Positions 11,729 through 21,171 of a stretch of DNA of 64,000 bases are shown here, piece by piece. Both the position numbers and the translations under genes were made by a program. The notes beneath the pieces are model-generated. The model was not told where the DNA came from. It saw only the letters and a list, made by a program, of their open reading frames with translations, and did no database searches. The stretch comes from Agromyces subbeticus DSM 16689. GTDB taxonomy: Bacteria; Actinomycetota; Actinomycetes; Actinomycetales; Microbacteriaceae. The number at the start of each line of letters is the position of its first letter. The stretch's first letter is position 1. The stretch is from the NCBI RefSeq assembly GCF_000421565.1, contig NZ_ATXG01000003.1, forward strand, positions 248,001 to 312,000, given 5' to 3'.

Positions 11729-13039
11729 GATGGCAGTTCGAGATCGTATGGCCGCGGTGCAGGCGAGATTGTCGCTCAACACCAAAGGGAGTGAAGCCGA
11801 CGGCCCCGTAATGCACCTGTCGCCTCCGCTTGCCTGCGCAGTCAGTCCACGTGGTGGAGCTCGGTGTGACTTCGGCCAGGCTCGGGTGCAGGCCGGGTCA
11901 CGCCATCGGCCGCTCGGGCCACCCGTGTTCGTGGGTCTGCCTCAGACACAGAGCGTTCAGCGTCTTCTTGCTTGCAAGCCCCATGGCTGCAAGCGATGGC
12001 CATGTCAGCACGACGAGCCTGCTGGGTGATCGGCCCCGGCGGATCCTGGCCGACGAGGCAATCCATCACACTCAGAGGTAGTGGCAATGGACGCCAGCGG
12101 GTGTCCTTCGGTTCGGTAAGGGTGGTTCGCGGGCGAACGCGCTTGCGGAGTCGACGTGGTTCTGTGGGCTGCCGGGTCCGTTGGCGCACCGTCATACCGA
12201 AGGCACGGGCGTCTGATCGAAGCGACCAATTCACATTCAGCAACTCAATGGCGGCGATCACGGCGCAGGCATTCAACGATTGGAGCGCCAGCGGTTCACG
12301 GCGCGGATCCGCAGATAGGGCGAAGTGGGCAGCACGCCGCAAGGCAGCATGTGGAAGACGGCATGCCGACTCTTGTCTGCGGCATGCGTTCGGGCCGCCG
12401 GCTGCACCGACATGCGGGTCTGCCCGCCGGTTCGAGTGGATCCGATCCATCGTCGATCTCCTCGCAATGACGAAGTTGGGCGAGAGGATCGCAGTGGTGG
12501 AGTTCCTCGACCCAACCGATCGAGATTGATCGAGCCGCCCGGCTTAGTCACGGCGATGAGGTGTGCGGCGCCGCGAGTGGCGCACGTCGCGAGGTTCTCT
12601 CGGCGCGCACGATCCAGCGTTGGGGAGTGGCGCGCCGCGATCGGGGCAACGCCCTGACCGAGCCGACTCGGCTGAGTGATGTCCTCGTCTCGAGCATGCG
12701 CGATACCTCTCTGTCATTGCCGTGCTCGGGCACCAGGGCGGAGGGGGTCAACGGGCGCAGGGTTGATCGTGCCGCCATCCATTCATGGCTCCATCAGCTG
12801 GCTGGCCTGTCATGTCCTCGATCGGCCACAGACGGTTCGCGCCCGATGGATTGGGCAACCCGCTTGGCCCAAGCTGCGTGAGTCCAGGGGGAGACGCGTT
12901 GGACCACTTGATAGAGCCGGCCGACCGGTCGGACGTCTGGGCGCCGGAGGCCGCCAGCGTCACTGGTCAACCCGGGCTGAGGCGCAGCCCGCTCTGCGGG
13001 CACGAAAGTCGACCATCTGCATGAGACCGCCGCCTCAGG

Positions 13040-13310
13040 GAGCGACCAATCGATCAAGCCCGCAGCGTCGGCGGCAGCGGTCAGCATGGCTAGGACCGTG
13101 TCCCATGTGCCTCGGTCGCCATCCGGTGATGCCACGTCCACACCGTCTGCCATGGCCCGAACACCTCGGGAAGATCCCGCCATGAAATCCCGCACCGATA
13201 CCGGTACACGCTCCCTCAACCATCAGTCTCGCGTCCGGGAACTTTCTACGAGGCCGGCCTGTCCGACGCGGCAGCATCCCCTCGATCAACGACCACTGAG
13301 CGTCCGACAC
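13040..13310 (-). pseudogene. IS5-family transposase fragment, frameshifted
   Basis: On the minus strand one frame reads VSDAQWSLIEGMLPRR then TGRPRRKFPDARLMVEG, which matches the N-terminus of IS5-type transposases. A second frame continues with YRYRCGISWRDLPEVFGPWQ-like text, and a third with TWDTVLAMLTAAADAAGLIDW. At least two frameshifts therefore break a once continuous protein. The DDE catalytic half is missing or unrecognisable. No clear terminal inverted repeats were found. Confidence 0.75.
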
Positions 13311-13347
13311 ACGGAGGACCCAGACCGACGACCCAAACGCGGAGACA

Positions 13348-13496
13348 CGAGGCATGAGGAAACCCGAGGCGCGAGAGCACCGAGGCGCGCGATGGCACTC
13401 GTGGCGTGAGTGGACTCGCGGCGTGAGTGGATCCCAGGCGTGAGAGGACTCGAGGCGCGGCCAGACCCGAGTACAAAGACTCGAGGCTCGGCGCAG
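13348..13496. repeat. Degenerate 17-bp tandem repeat
   Basis: About eight imperfect copies of a unit close to TCGAGGCGTGAGTGGAC follow each other. The clearest are TCGTGGCGTGAGTGGAC (13399), TCGCGGCGTGAGTGGAT (13416), CCCAGGCGTGAGAGGAC (13433) and TCGAGGCGCGGCCAGAC (13450). Spacing is 16-18 nt. There is no coding frame of note. Confidence 0.75.
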
Positions 13497-13564
13497 CGGC
13501 TCGGTGTCGGCACTGCCCTCCGCTCCCGGGCCCCGCGTGTATCGGCCCATCCCGACATGGCATG

Positions 13565-13580
13565 CGTTTCACGTGAAACA
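13565..13580. promoter_or_regulatory. parS site 4
   Basis: CGTTTCACGTGAAACA matches the parS consensus except at the first base. Confidence 0.9.
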
Positions 13581-13828
13581 TCGCACAGAGATGCGCGCGA
13601 TCTTCGAATGATGCAGCCGGCCTCTGCCCGGCGTGCTTGCTCTGAGAACCCGGGCGCACGGCGCGGTGCCCACGCCGCTTGCCCACGTCGGCTTGGGAAG
13701 TGACCACGTCGACTTCCACTTTCAGTGGCCCGCTCGCAAGAGGGTTGCCGCCGCAAACCGCGGAGTCGCTGTTGCCTCTGCTCCGGAAATGCTGGCGCTG
13801 GAGTTCTGGTGGCGTCCCCCACCGAGCG

Positions 13829-13844
13829 CGTTTCACGTGAAACA
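13829..13844. promoter_or_regulatory. parS site 5
   Basis: CGTTTCACGTGAAACA, identical to site 4 and 264 nt away from it, about 440 nt upstream of the parA start. Confidence 0.9.
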
Positions 13845-14283
13845 TTGATCGCTCGCGACGCGGTCGCCACGTGAGGATCGATAACGGGTCGTTTCCCTGC
13901 GAAGGTCTCCGCGGCTGCCAGCGCCGGGTGAGCGAGCGAGCCCCGCCCGCCACCTCACACCCATCCTCCGATCGCAGCGCACCCTCCGACCCCTGGCCAA
14001 GATTCGTCCGAATGGGGGTTGGGGATCTGAGTGCCGGTCGTCGCCCAATCCCAGATCACAGGCCGCAGCGGAGAGGACGCTCCTGCACTCATGCCGGCAC
14101 TCCCCCAAACATCGAGCCGAGGCGGCGAAAGCGTCCTCTACACGGACGATCGGTCCGGATCTCGCGCAGTTCGCCAGTCAACAGGTTGAGAGTCGGTTGC
14201 GACGGTTAGGCTGGACTCTCGGGTCGAGACCACCGGAAAACGCCGGAGATTCCTTTCGACACCAAGGGTTTGGAGCAGTCGGT

Positions 14284-16182
14284 ATGGCACAGGGCGGGGG
14301 ACGTGGCTGGTTTCACCGCAAGCGCCCTCTGCCTACCCCGGATGAGTCACCGAATGGCACCGTGCACTCTCTCTCGAGTTCGCCGATTGCACCCGCCGAC
14401 GTCAATCCGCCGATCGCGCCGCGAGAGGTCGGTGACCCGATGACGAGCTCGCGGCAACCGTCCCCCTGGAGTCCGGAATCCCGTGGCGGAGTCCTCCCCA
14501 GCGAGACGGCGCAGACAGCAGCATCAGCAGCTCCTCCGACCGAACAGTCCCCCGTTCCCGTCGCCCAGGTGATCGCGCCAGAAATCTGGGCGCCGGTCGC
14601 GGAAGGCGAGCAGATCACGCGGAGTGATACTCCCGGGAGCGAGTCTCCCGCGCCCAGCGCTGCAACTCCTTCGAGAGGGCGCATCGATTGGGATGCCGAG
14701 ACCGCTGCTGCTCTCTCTGACGAGGTTCCGCCAGATGAAGCGCACGTTGATCGCCGTGTGGCTGCGGCGCCCGATCGCCTCCTCGAAGACCTCATCCGCG
14801 AGATCGTCGGTGATGCAACCGCCGATACGGCGTCAGCACTGCATCCGCCGCGGCCGCTGTCTGCACGCGACGAAGACCCGAGCGCGAGCGCTCAGACGGC
14901 CAACGAGCCCGTTGCACCCCCTGAGCCAACGCCATCTTCCGAGCCCGTTGCACCTTCTGAGCATGCTGCACCTGAGCCTGACCAGACGTCGACGACGCTC
15001 CCAGTGCGGCCCGATGAACTCTCCGATGTCGCCGAAGGTGCTGAGCATGCAGACACCGTCGACACGAGAGTGGAGGCGCAGAATCTCAGCCCTTCCAATA
15101 GCGCTTCGCCTGCCTCTGCTGTCACCACCGGCCGCGAAGCACCCCTCATTGGCGCCACAGGTACACTGCGCGAGGCGCGGCCAGGCGTAGAGGCTGCTCC
15201 TGACACCGGACTTCGCCTCGACGACGAGGCTCCGTCGAATGCCACGCTTTCACCAACCCAAGACCCAGATGTTTCACGTGAAACGTCTTCACATCACGGA
15301 GGCACTCCCCTGGCTTACGAACTCGCCGACGAGACGCGCCGGCGCATCGCGCTCGAAGAGGCGGTACTTCCACTTCCTCCCTCGACCCGCGTGCTGACCA
15401 TCTCGAATCAGAAGGGTGGCGTCGGCAAGACGACGACCGCCGTGAATCTCGCCGCCGGACTCGCTCGATCCGGTGCTCGAGTGCTCGTGATCGATCTCGA
15501 TCCGCAGGGCAACGCCTCGACCGCCCTTGGCGTCGACCATCGTTCAGAGCGCAAGAGCGTCTACGAGGTGCTCGTCTCAGATGTCGCCCTTGCAGAGGTC
15601 GTGCAGCCGTCGACCGAGCACGAGTTGCTCGATTGCGTGCCGGCTACCATCCACCTGGCGGGCGCAGAGATCGAACTCGTTTCGCTCGTCGCTCGCGAAC
15701 AGCGCCTTCGCCGCGCACTGGATGCTCACCTCGCCTCGATGGAGCGCCCGTACGACTATGTCTTCATCGATTGCCCGCCCTCCCTGGGGCTGCTCACGAT
15801 CAACGCATTCGTCGCGGCTCGTGAGGTGCTGATCCCGATTCAGTGCGAGTACTACGCGCTCGAGGGACTCTCCCAGCTCCTCAGCAACATCGAACTCATC
15901 GAGAAGCACCTCAACCCCGAGCTTCGCCTCTCGACGATCCTGCTGACGATGTACGACTCGCGCACGAACCTGGCCCAACAGGTCGCTCAAGAAGTGCGCG
16001 ACCACTTCCCCACCCAGACCCTCTCCACGATCATCCCGCGTTCGGTGCGCGTTTCCGAGGCGCCGAGCTATGGGCAGAGCGTGATCAGCTACGACTATGC
16101 ATCGAGCGGATCATTGTCGTACCGAGAGGCAGCGGCCGAGATTGCACATCGCGGAGCTGCGAAACCCGAGGAGTCGAACTGA
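14284..16182 (+). CDS. parA: Chromosome-partitioning ATPase ParA with long N-terminal extension
   Basis: ParA/Soj-type ATPase that positions ParB-parS complexes during chromosome segregation. With the ATG at 14284 (GGAG 8 nt upstream) the protein is 632 aa. The ATPase core runs from about residue 366 (TRVLTISNQKGGVGKTTTAV deviant Walker A) through VLVIDLDPQGNAST and FIDCPPSLGLLT to the end, a normal 267 aa. Residues 1-340 are rich in Pro, Ala, Ser and Glu, with no recognised domain except a possible helix around DRLLEDLIREIVGDATADT. The usual Microbacteriaceae ParA start region (PLAYELADETRRR) begins only at residue 341. A start nearer 15.27 kb is not available in frame, so the extension seems genuine. 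A TTG/GTG start further upstream is possible. Confidence 0.88.
   Translation: MAQGGGRGWFHRKRPLPTPDESPNGTVHSLSSSPIAPADVNPPIAPREVGDPMTSSRQPSPWSPESRGGVLPSETAQTAASAAPPTEQSPVPVAQVIAPEIWAPVAEGEQITRSDTPGSESPAPSAATPSRGRIDWDAETAAALSDEVPPDEAHVDRRVAAAPDRLLEDLIREIVGDATADTASALHPPRPLSARDEDPSASAQTANEPVAPPEPTPSSEPVAPSEHAAPEPDQTSTTLPVRPDELSDVAEGAEHADTVDTRVEAQNLSPSNSASPASAVTTGREAPLIGATGTLREARPGVEAAPDTGLRLDDEAPSNATLSPTQDPDVSRETSSHHGGTPLAYELADETRRRIALEEAVLPLPPSTRVLTISNQKGGVGKTTTAVNLAAGLARSGARVLVIDLDPQGNASTALGVDHRSERKSVYEVLVSDVALAEVVQPSTEHELLDCVPATIHLAGAEIELVSLVAREQRLRRALDAHLASMERPYDYVFIDCPPSLGLLTINAFVAAREVLIPIQCEYYALEGLSQLLSNIELIEKHLNPELRLSTILLTMYDSRTNLAQQVAQEVRDHFPTQTLSTIIPRSVRVSEAPSYGQSVISYDYASSGSLSYREAAAEIAHRGAAKPEESN
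15270..15285. promoter_or_regulatory. parS site 6, inside parA
   Basis: TGTTTCACGTGAAACG lies within the parA reading frame, where it encodes VSRET just before the ATPase domain. It is identical to site 1. Confidence 0.9.
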
Positions 16183-17162
16183 TGGCAACCAAGCGAACCG
16201 GACTCGGTCGTGGAATCGGCGCTCTGATCCCGAGCGGTGACGACGCTACTCGGGCGCGCCCGGTCGACGTCTTCTTCCCCGATTCAGATGCGCAGCCCAC
16301 GGCCGCAGTCGCGGTCGTGGAGCAAGCGGTCGCCACTGACGGACTGCTCGCGGTTCCCGGAGCGCACCTCGCGCGCCTCGACCCGAACGACATCGTTCCG
16401 AACGCGCAGCAGCCGCGCAGTGTGTTCGACCCCGACGACCTCGCCGAACTCGTGCACAGCGTTCGTGAGTTCGGTGTTCTTCAACCGATCGTCGTTCGGC
16501 GCCATCCCGAGCTCGCTGGCAAGTACGAGCTCGTCATGGGTGAGCGTCGGCTCCGCGCGACGAAGGCCGCCGGGCTCGACTCGATTCCTGCGGTGGTCAA
16601 AGACACGGCGAACGAAGACATGCTGCGCGATGCGCTGCTCGAGAACCTGCATCGCTCGCAGCTCAATCCACTCGAAGAGGCTTCGGCGTACCAACAGCTC
16701 CTCGCAGACTTCGGCATCACGCAAGAGCAGCTCGCCTCACGCATCGGTCGGTCACGTCCGCAGATCTCGAACACGCTCCGTCTTCTGAAGCTCCCCGAGC
16801 CGGTGCAGCTTCGCGTTGCGGCCGGCGTGCTCACCGCGGGTCACGCTCGAGCGATCCTCTCGATCGGCGATGACGCCGCTGAGATGCAGCGCTTCGCGGA
16901 CAAGATCGTCAACGAGGAGCTTTCGGTTCGCGCGGCCGAGGCGGTCGCGACGAAGGACCCGAAGTCGACCCGACCCAAGCCGTCGGCCGGCAAGAGACAG
17001 GACTTTCTCGAAGATCTGGCGACTCGCCTCGGGGATCGGCTGAACACGCGCGTGAAGATTGCACTGGGGGCTCGAAAAGGCCAGATCACAGTGGATTTCG
17101 CAACGGTGCAAGATCTTCGCCGGATCCTCACGGAACTCGGCGAGAATCTCGAAGGCGTGTGA
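16182..17162 (+). CDS. parB: Chromosome-partitioning protein ParB
   Basis: CTP-dependent clamp that loads at parS and spreads. The 326-aa protein starts MATKRTGLGRGIGALIPSG, a segment typical of ParA-contacting N-termini. It has the ParB/Srx CTPase core (IVPNAQQPRSVFDPDDLAEL, GVLQPIVVR, YELVMGERRLRATKAAGL, the GERRxRA and ENLHRSQLNPLEEA boxes), a helix-turn-helix (ITQEQLASRIGRSRPQISNTLRLL) and a C-terminal dimerisation domain. The start overlaps the parA stop (TGATG). Confidence 0.97.
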   Translation: MATKRTGLGRGIGALIPSGDDATRARPVDVFFPDSDAQPTAAVAVVEQAVATDGLLAVPGAHLARLDPNDIVPNAQQPRSVFDPDDLAELVHSVREFGVLQPIVVRRHPELAGKYELVMGERRLRATKAAGLDSIPAVVKDTANEDMLRDALLENLHRSQLNPLEEASAYQQLLADFGITQEQLASRIGRSRPQISNTLRLLKLPEPVQLRVAAGVLTAGHARAILSIGDDAAEMQRFADKIVNEELSVRAAEAVATKDPKSTRPKPSAGKRQDFLEDLATRLGDRLNTRVKIALGARKGQITVDFATVQDLRRILTELGENLEGV

Positions 17163-17261
17163 CCGTGCTTCGCCCGCAGAATCGTTCCTGACGAACTGAA
17201 ACGAGCGCATTCTCGGGCGTCGGCGCGGTGAGTTCCACGCTCATCCGGCGGCGAAACGACA

Positions 17262-17290
17262 GAAGGGCCGGCCCAGCGGGTCGGCCCTTC
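17262..17290. terminator. Bidirectional terminator between parB and ddl
   Basis: Perfect stem AAGGGCCG / CGGCCCTT with an 11-nt loop between the convergent parB and ddl genes. Confidence 0.8.
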
Positions 17291-17305
17291 CGTGCTCGCG
17301 TGATG

Positions 17306-18265
17306 TCAGCGCGCTCGAGCGTGGGCGGCGTGCACGAGCGAGCTGTAGAGCGTCGAGGCATCCGTGCCCGATGCCTCGATCGCGAGCGGCACCAGCGATG
17401 TCTCGGTCAAGCCGGGAATCACATTCGCCTCGAGGAACCACGGCGTACCCGTTGCATCGACGATGAAGTCGACACGCGACAGGTCACGAAGGCCGAGTGT
17501 GCGGTGCGCGAGCACCGCGGCACCCATCACTGCAGTGACTGCGGCCTCGTCAAGTCGCGATGGAGCATAGAACGTCGTCTCCCCCGCGTTGTATCGCGCT
17601 TGGAAACTGTAGACGCCGGTGGTCGGCTCGATCTCGACAGCGGGGAGCGCTCGAGGGCCATCGCCCGAGTCGACGACCGCGACCGCGATCTCGGTGCCGA
17701 CGATGCGTCGCTCGACGACGGCGACCTCGGCGTAGGTGAACGCCTCGACCATGGCGCGCGGCAGATCGTTCGAATCCGCGACGATGGTGACGCCCTGCGC
17801 CGAACCGCCCGAGGCCGGCTTCACAACCAAATCGCCATCGAGTGACGATCGAACGACCCGAAGTACGCTCGCCGCGCCGAGCTCTCGGAACGATTCGTGT
17901 GAGAGCACGATGGATTCGGGAACTGAGACGCCGACCGCTGCAAGCAGCGAACTGGCGATCGGCTTCGACCACGCCTGTCGTGCGGCCGCACCCGACGATC
18001 CGACCGTCGGCATGTCGATGGAAGCGAGGAGTTCGAGCAGGGAGCCGTCTTCACCACTCGAACCGTGCAGCGCGGGGAAGACGACATCGGGCCGCTCACC
18101 GACCAGGTACGGGAGTAACCCGGCGTCAGGGTCGCGAAGCTCGACTCGGTGCCCGGCCGCCGTGAGCGCTTCGGCCACTCGGCGACCCGAGCGCAGCGAG
18201 ACGTCGCGCTCGTGCGAGATACCGCCGGCGAGCACGACGACGAAAAGATTGGAAGAATCGCTCAT
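17306..18265 (-). CDS. ddl: D-alanine-D-alanine ligase (housekeeping)
   Basis: ATP-grasp ligase producing the D-Ala-D-Ala end of the peptidoglycan stem peptide. The 319-aa protein has LAGGISHERDVSLRSGR at the N-terminus, FPALHGSSGEDGSLLELL, the ATP-grasp loop VVKPASGGSAQGV and the C-terminal FLEANVIPGLTETSLVPL. The ATG at 18265 starts MSDSSNLF; a frame extending to 18697 would run into the aminotransferase gene. It is distinct in sequence from the Van-type ligase at 52385, notably in the KPASGGSAQGV versus KPARSGSSFGV loop. The neighbouring aminotransferase stop lies 17 nt upstream, so the two may be cotranscribed. Confidence 0.9.
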   Translation of the reverse strand: MSDSSNLFVVVLAGGISHERDVSLRSGRRVAEALTAAGHRVELRDPDAGLLPYLVGERPDVVFPALHGSSGEDGSLLELLASIDMPTVGSSGAAARQAWSKPIASSLLAAVGVSVPESIVLSHESFRELGAASVLRVVRSSLDGDLVVKPASGGSAQGVTIVADSNDLPRAMVEAFTYAEVAVVERRIVGTEIAVAVVDSGDGPRALPAVEIEPTTGVYSFQARYNAGETTFYAPSRLDEAAVTAVMGAAVLAHRTLGLRDLSRVDFIVDATGTPWFLEANVIPGLTETSLVPLAIEASGTDASTLYSSLVHAAHARAR

Positions 18266-18282
18266 GATCAGGTGTTTCTCCA

Positions 18283-19605
18283 CTACTTCAGGTCGGAGGG
18301 CGGTGCGGAATCGTAGCCGGCGCTCGGTGGAAGCTGCAGCGTGCCGGTGCCGGCGAAGGTATCGAGCAGGTCGAGCTCGCCGTTCACGACGGTCGCCAAT
18401 CGACGAATGCCGAGCCGGATCGCCTCGGGCGTCGGATAGCAGTATGACAAGCGCATCGCGTGCCGACCGCGTCCGTCGGCGAAGAATGCAGTGCCCGGCG
18501 TATAGGCCACCAACTCCTTCACGGCGCGAGGCAGCATCTGCTTCGAGTCGAGCACGTCGGGCATGGTGACCCAGACGTAGAACCCGCCATTGGGGTTCGT
18601 CCAACTCAACTGCGGCAGGTACTCCCCCAGTGCGTCGATCATCGCATTCTTTCGCTCGCGATAGACGCCGCGGAACGTGTCGATCTGGGCGCGCCAATCA
18701 GTGGTCGCCAGGTACTCCGACACGACCAACTGGCTGAAGGAACTGGGCGAGAGAATCGCCGATTCGGCCGCGAGAATGAGCTTCTCGCGGATCGCATGCG
18801 GGGCGAGAGCCCAGCCGACGCGGAATCCGGGAGCGAGCGTCTTCGAGAACGATCCGAGGTAGATGACCCCGTCGGGGTCGAGTGAGCGCAGTGCGTTCGG
18901 CGCCGGCTCGTCGAAGTGCAGCAATCCATAGGGGTTGTCTTCGAGCACGAGAATCTCGTTCGACCGGCAGATTTCGAGGATCTCGGGTCGTCGCTCGGCA
19001 GACAGGGTGACGCCGGCAGGGTTGTGGAAGTTCGGGATCGTGTAGAGGAACTTGATGCGCCGCCCTTGGCCGCGAAGCGCGGCGATGGTCTGCCGAAGCG
19101 CCTCGGGGATGAGTCCGTTCTCATCCATCGCGACGTGCATGACGTTCGCCTGGTACGAGCGGAAGATGCCGAGTGCACCGACGTAGCTCGGCGACTCGGC
19201 GAGAATCACGTCTCCGGGGTCGATGAAGAGCTTGGCAACGAGGTCGAGTGCCTGCTGGGAGCCCGTCGCGGTCACCACGTTGTCGACGGCACCGCGGATG
19301 CCCTCAAGGGACATCACCTCGAGAATCTGTTCGCGGAGTTGCGGAATTCCCTGACCAGAGCCATATTGCAGGGCCACGGCACCCTGCTCGCGCATGACCT
19401 TCTCCATCGAGGAGACGATGAGTTCATGCGGCAGCGCCGAGACGAACGGCATGCCGCCGGCGAGCGACACCACCTCGGGTCGGGAGGCGACGGCGAAGAG
19501 GGCTCGAACTTCTGAGGCGGCAAGCCCGGCGGCTCGCTCGGCATAATTCGCGTACCAAGGGTCGAGATTGTTGCCGGTCCGCTGGGGGACGCCGTCAGAT
19601 GTCAC
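18283..19605 (-). CDS. PLP-dependent class I/II aminotransferase
   Basis: 440-aa fold-type I aminotransferase of the group that includes 2-aminoadipate/kynurenine-type and MocR-like aminotransferase domains; the substrate is unknown. Landmarks are EVVSLAGGMPF near residue 45, LQYGSGQGIPQLREQI, ATGSQQALDL, YTIPNFHNPAGVTLS, EDNPYGLLHF and the PLP-lysine motif YLGSFSKTLAPGFRVGW. No DNA-binding domain is attached. It lies upstream of ddl on the same strand, so a link to amino acid supply for the cell wall is possible but unproven. Confidence 0.88.
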   Translation of the reverse strand: MTSDGVPQRTGNNLDPWYANYAERAAGLAASEVRALFAVASRPEVVSLAGGMPFVSALPHELIVSSMEKVMREQGAVALQYGSGQGIPQLREQILEVMSLEGIRGAVDNVVTATGSQQALDLVAKLFIDPGDVILAESPSYVGALGIFRSYQANVMHVAMDENGLIPEALRQTIAALRGQGRRIKFLYTIPNFHNPAGVTLSAERRPEILEICRSNEILVLEDNPYGLLHFDEPAPNALRSLDPDGVIYLGSFSKTLAPGFRVGWALAPHAIREKLILAAESAILSPSSFSQLVVSEYLATTDWRAQIDTFRGVYRERKNAMIDALGEYLPQLSWTNPNGGFYVWVTMPDVLDSKQMLPRAVKELVAYTPGTAFFADGRGRHAMRLSYCYPTPEAIRLGIRRLATVVNGELDLLDTFAGTGTLQLPPSAGYDSAPPSDLK

Positions 19606-19744
19606 TGCGTGCTTCCGTTCTGCTCAGGATTTCCATGCTAGTTGCTGGGATTCGGGTGGTCGTTCGGGGGCGCTCCCGCCGAGAGACATCCGTTCGCCGG
19701 TTCGCGAGCGAAGGCTCAGGCAACGGAGTCGCGGGAGAAACGAA

Positions 19745-19774
19745 AGACCCGCCCGGCTTTCGCCGGACGGGTCT
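19745..19774 (-). terminator. Terminator downstream of trxA
   Basis: Stem AGACCCG(C)CCGG / CCGG(A)CGGGTCT with a short loop; on the minus strand the downstream sequence is T-rich (TTTCGTTTC). It ends the DUF6049-murJ-trxB-trxA transcript. Confidence 0.8.
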
Positions 19775-19790
19775 GAAGTTCGACCGCCGA

Positions 19791-20114
19791 CTACGAGATG
19801 TAGGCGGCGAGGTCGGCCTCGAGTGCGGGCTTCGGCTTGGCGCCGATGACGGTCTTGACGACCTCGCCCTTCTGGAAGACCTTGAACGCGGGAATCGCGG
19901 TGATCTGGTACTTCATCGCGAGGCCGGGGTTCTCGTCGACGTTGAGCTTGACGATGTCGAGCTTGTCGGCGTGCTCGGTCGCGATCTGGTCGAGGATCGG
20001 GCTGACTGCGCGGCACGGGCCACACCACTCGGCCCAGAAGTCCACGAGAACCGCCTTCTCGTTGTTGAGGACCTCCTGCTCGAAGGTGGCCTCGGTCACT
20101 GCACGTGCAGTCAT
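19791..20114 (-). CDS. trxA: Thioredoxin
   Basis: 107-aa cytoplasmic dithiol-disulfide oxidoreductase. The active site WAEWCGPCRA is at residues 27-36, and the cis-proline region ITAIPAFKVFQ and KPALEADLAAYI end are typical. It lies 73 nt downstream of trxB, which encodes its reductase, and is followed by a strong terminator. Confidence 0.97.
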   Translation of the reverse strand: MTARAVTEATFEQEVLNNEKAVLVDFWAEWCGPCRAVSPILDQIATEHADKLDIVKLNVDENPGLAMKYQITAIPAFKVFQKGEVVKTVIGAKPKPALEADLAAYIS

Positions 20115-20187
20115 TGCGTTCTCCTTTTGATGGACGTCGGAAGATCAGGAATAGGACGGACGATCAGAGCTGCGGATGCCGCAAGCT

Positions 20188-21171
20188 TCAGTTCACCGCG
20201 GCGAATTCGGCCTCGGCGACCGACGATTCCGACGCGTCCTCAGGCGCTTTTGGGAGGGCGGCCAGGTAGTGCTCGGCATCGAGGGCCGCGACGGTGCCGG
20301 AACCCGCAGCGGTGACCGCCTGGCGGTAGTGCGGGTCGATGACATCCCCGGCGGCGAACACGCCGGGGATGTTGGTCTTCGATGTGCGACCGTCGACGGC
20401 GATCGTGCCCTCGCTCGTGAGGTCGAGCTTGCCGTGCACGAGGTGCGTGCGGGGGTCGTTGCCGATCGCGACGAAGAGTCCGTCGAGGTCGAGCCCGCGC
20501 TCATCGCCCGTCACGGTGTCGCGAAGGGTGACGCCGGTGACCGCATCGGTGCCGTGGATCGCGGCGATCTCGGCGTTCCAGATGAACTCGATCTTCTCGT
20601 TGTCGAAGGCACGCTGCTGCATGATCTTCGACGCCTTGAGGGAGTCGCGGCGGTGGATCACGTAGACCTTGTCGGCGAAGCGGGTGAGGAACGTCGCCTC
20701 TTCCATCGCCGAGTCGCCGCCGCCGACGACCGCGATGGTCTTCTGGCGGAAGAAGAATCCGTCGCACGTCGCGCACCACGACAGACCGTGGCCCGAGAGG
20801 ACCTCTTCTTCGGGCAGGCCCAGCTTGCGATAGGCGGACCCGGTCGCGTAGATGACCGCGGCAGCCTCGTGCTCGTCACCGTTGCCCAGCTTGACGCGCT
20901 TGACGGGGCCGTCGAGCTCGAGCTCGACGACGTCGTCGTAGACGACCTCGGTGCCGAACCGCTCGGCCTGTTCCTGGAACTTCGTCATGAGGTCGGGACC
21001 CATGATGCCCTCGGGGAAGCCGGGATAGTTCTCGACCTCGGTCGTGTTCATCAGCTCGCCGCCGATCTCGACCGAGCTCGCGATGAGCAGGGGGTTCAGT
21101 TGCGCGCGCGCGGCATAGATCGCCGCTGTGAAACCGGCCGGTCCTGAACCGATGATGATGATGTCGCGCAA
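20188..21171 (-). CDS. trxB: Thioredoxin reductase
   Basis: NADPH- and FAD-dependent enzyme that reduces thioredoxin. The 327-aa product shows the FAD motif GSGPAGFTAAIYAAR, the redox-active SWCATCDG, the NADPH motif VVGGGDSAMEEA and the C-terminal GVFAAGDVIDPHYRQAVTAAGSG. A TTG at 21171 is chosen as start: GGAG lies 6 nt upstream and it gives RDIIIIGSGPAG at the N-terminus. The longer frame from 21267 adds an unconserved 32 residues. Confidence 0.95.
   Translation of the reverse strand: MRDIIIIGSGPAGFTAAIYAARAQLNPLLIASSVEIGGELMNTTEVENYPGFPEGIMGPDLMTKFQEQAERFGTEVVYDDVVELELDGPVKRVKLGNGDEHEAAAVIYATGSAYRKLGLPEEEVLSGHGLSWCATCDGFFFRQKTIAVVGGGDSAMEEATFLTRFADKVYVIHRRDSLKASKIMQQRAFDNEKIEFIWNAEIAAIHGTDAVTGVTLRDTVTGDERGLDLDGLFVAIGNDPRTHLVHGKLDLTSEGTIAVDGRTSKTNIPGVFAAGDVIDPHYRQAVTAAGSGTVAALDAEHYLAALPKAPEDASESSVAEAEFAAVN

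Larger units (their letters stand above)
11308..14283. other. Nearly 3 kb without a convincing gene (rsmG-parA spacer)
   Basis: Open frames here are short, overlap on both strands and show no recognisable family except transposase debris near 13.0-13.3 kb. What can be supported is four parS-type sites (11644, 11713, 13565, 13829), an IS5-type transposase fragment and a degenerate 17-bp tandem repeat. In related genomes rsmG and parA are, as far as I recall, much closer. The interval looks like decayed DNA retained inside the partition locus. Confidence 0.6.

Noticed and set aside
11842..12450. 202-codon minus-strand frame in the rsmG-parA spacer
   Set aside because: Composition is not protein-like, competes with several overlapping frames and matches nothing I recognise.
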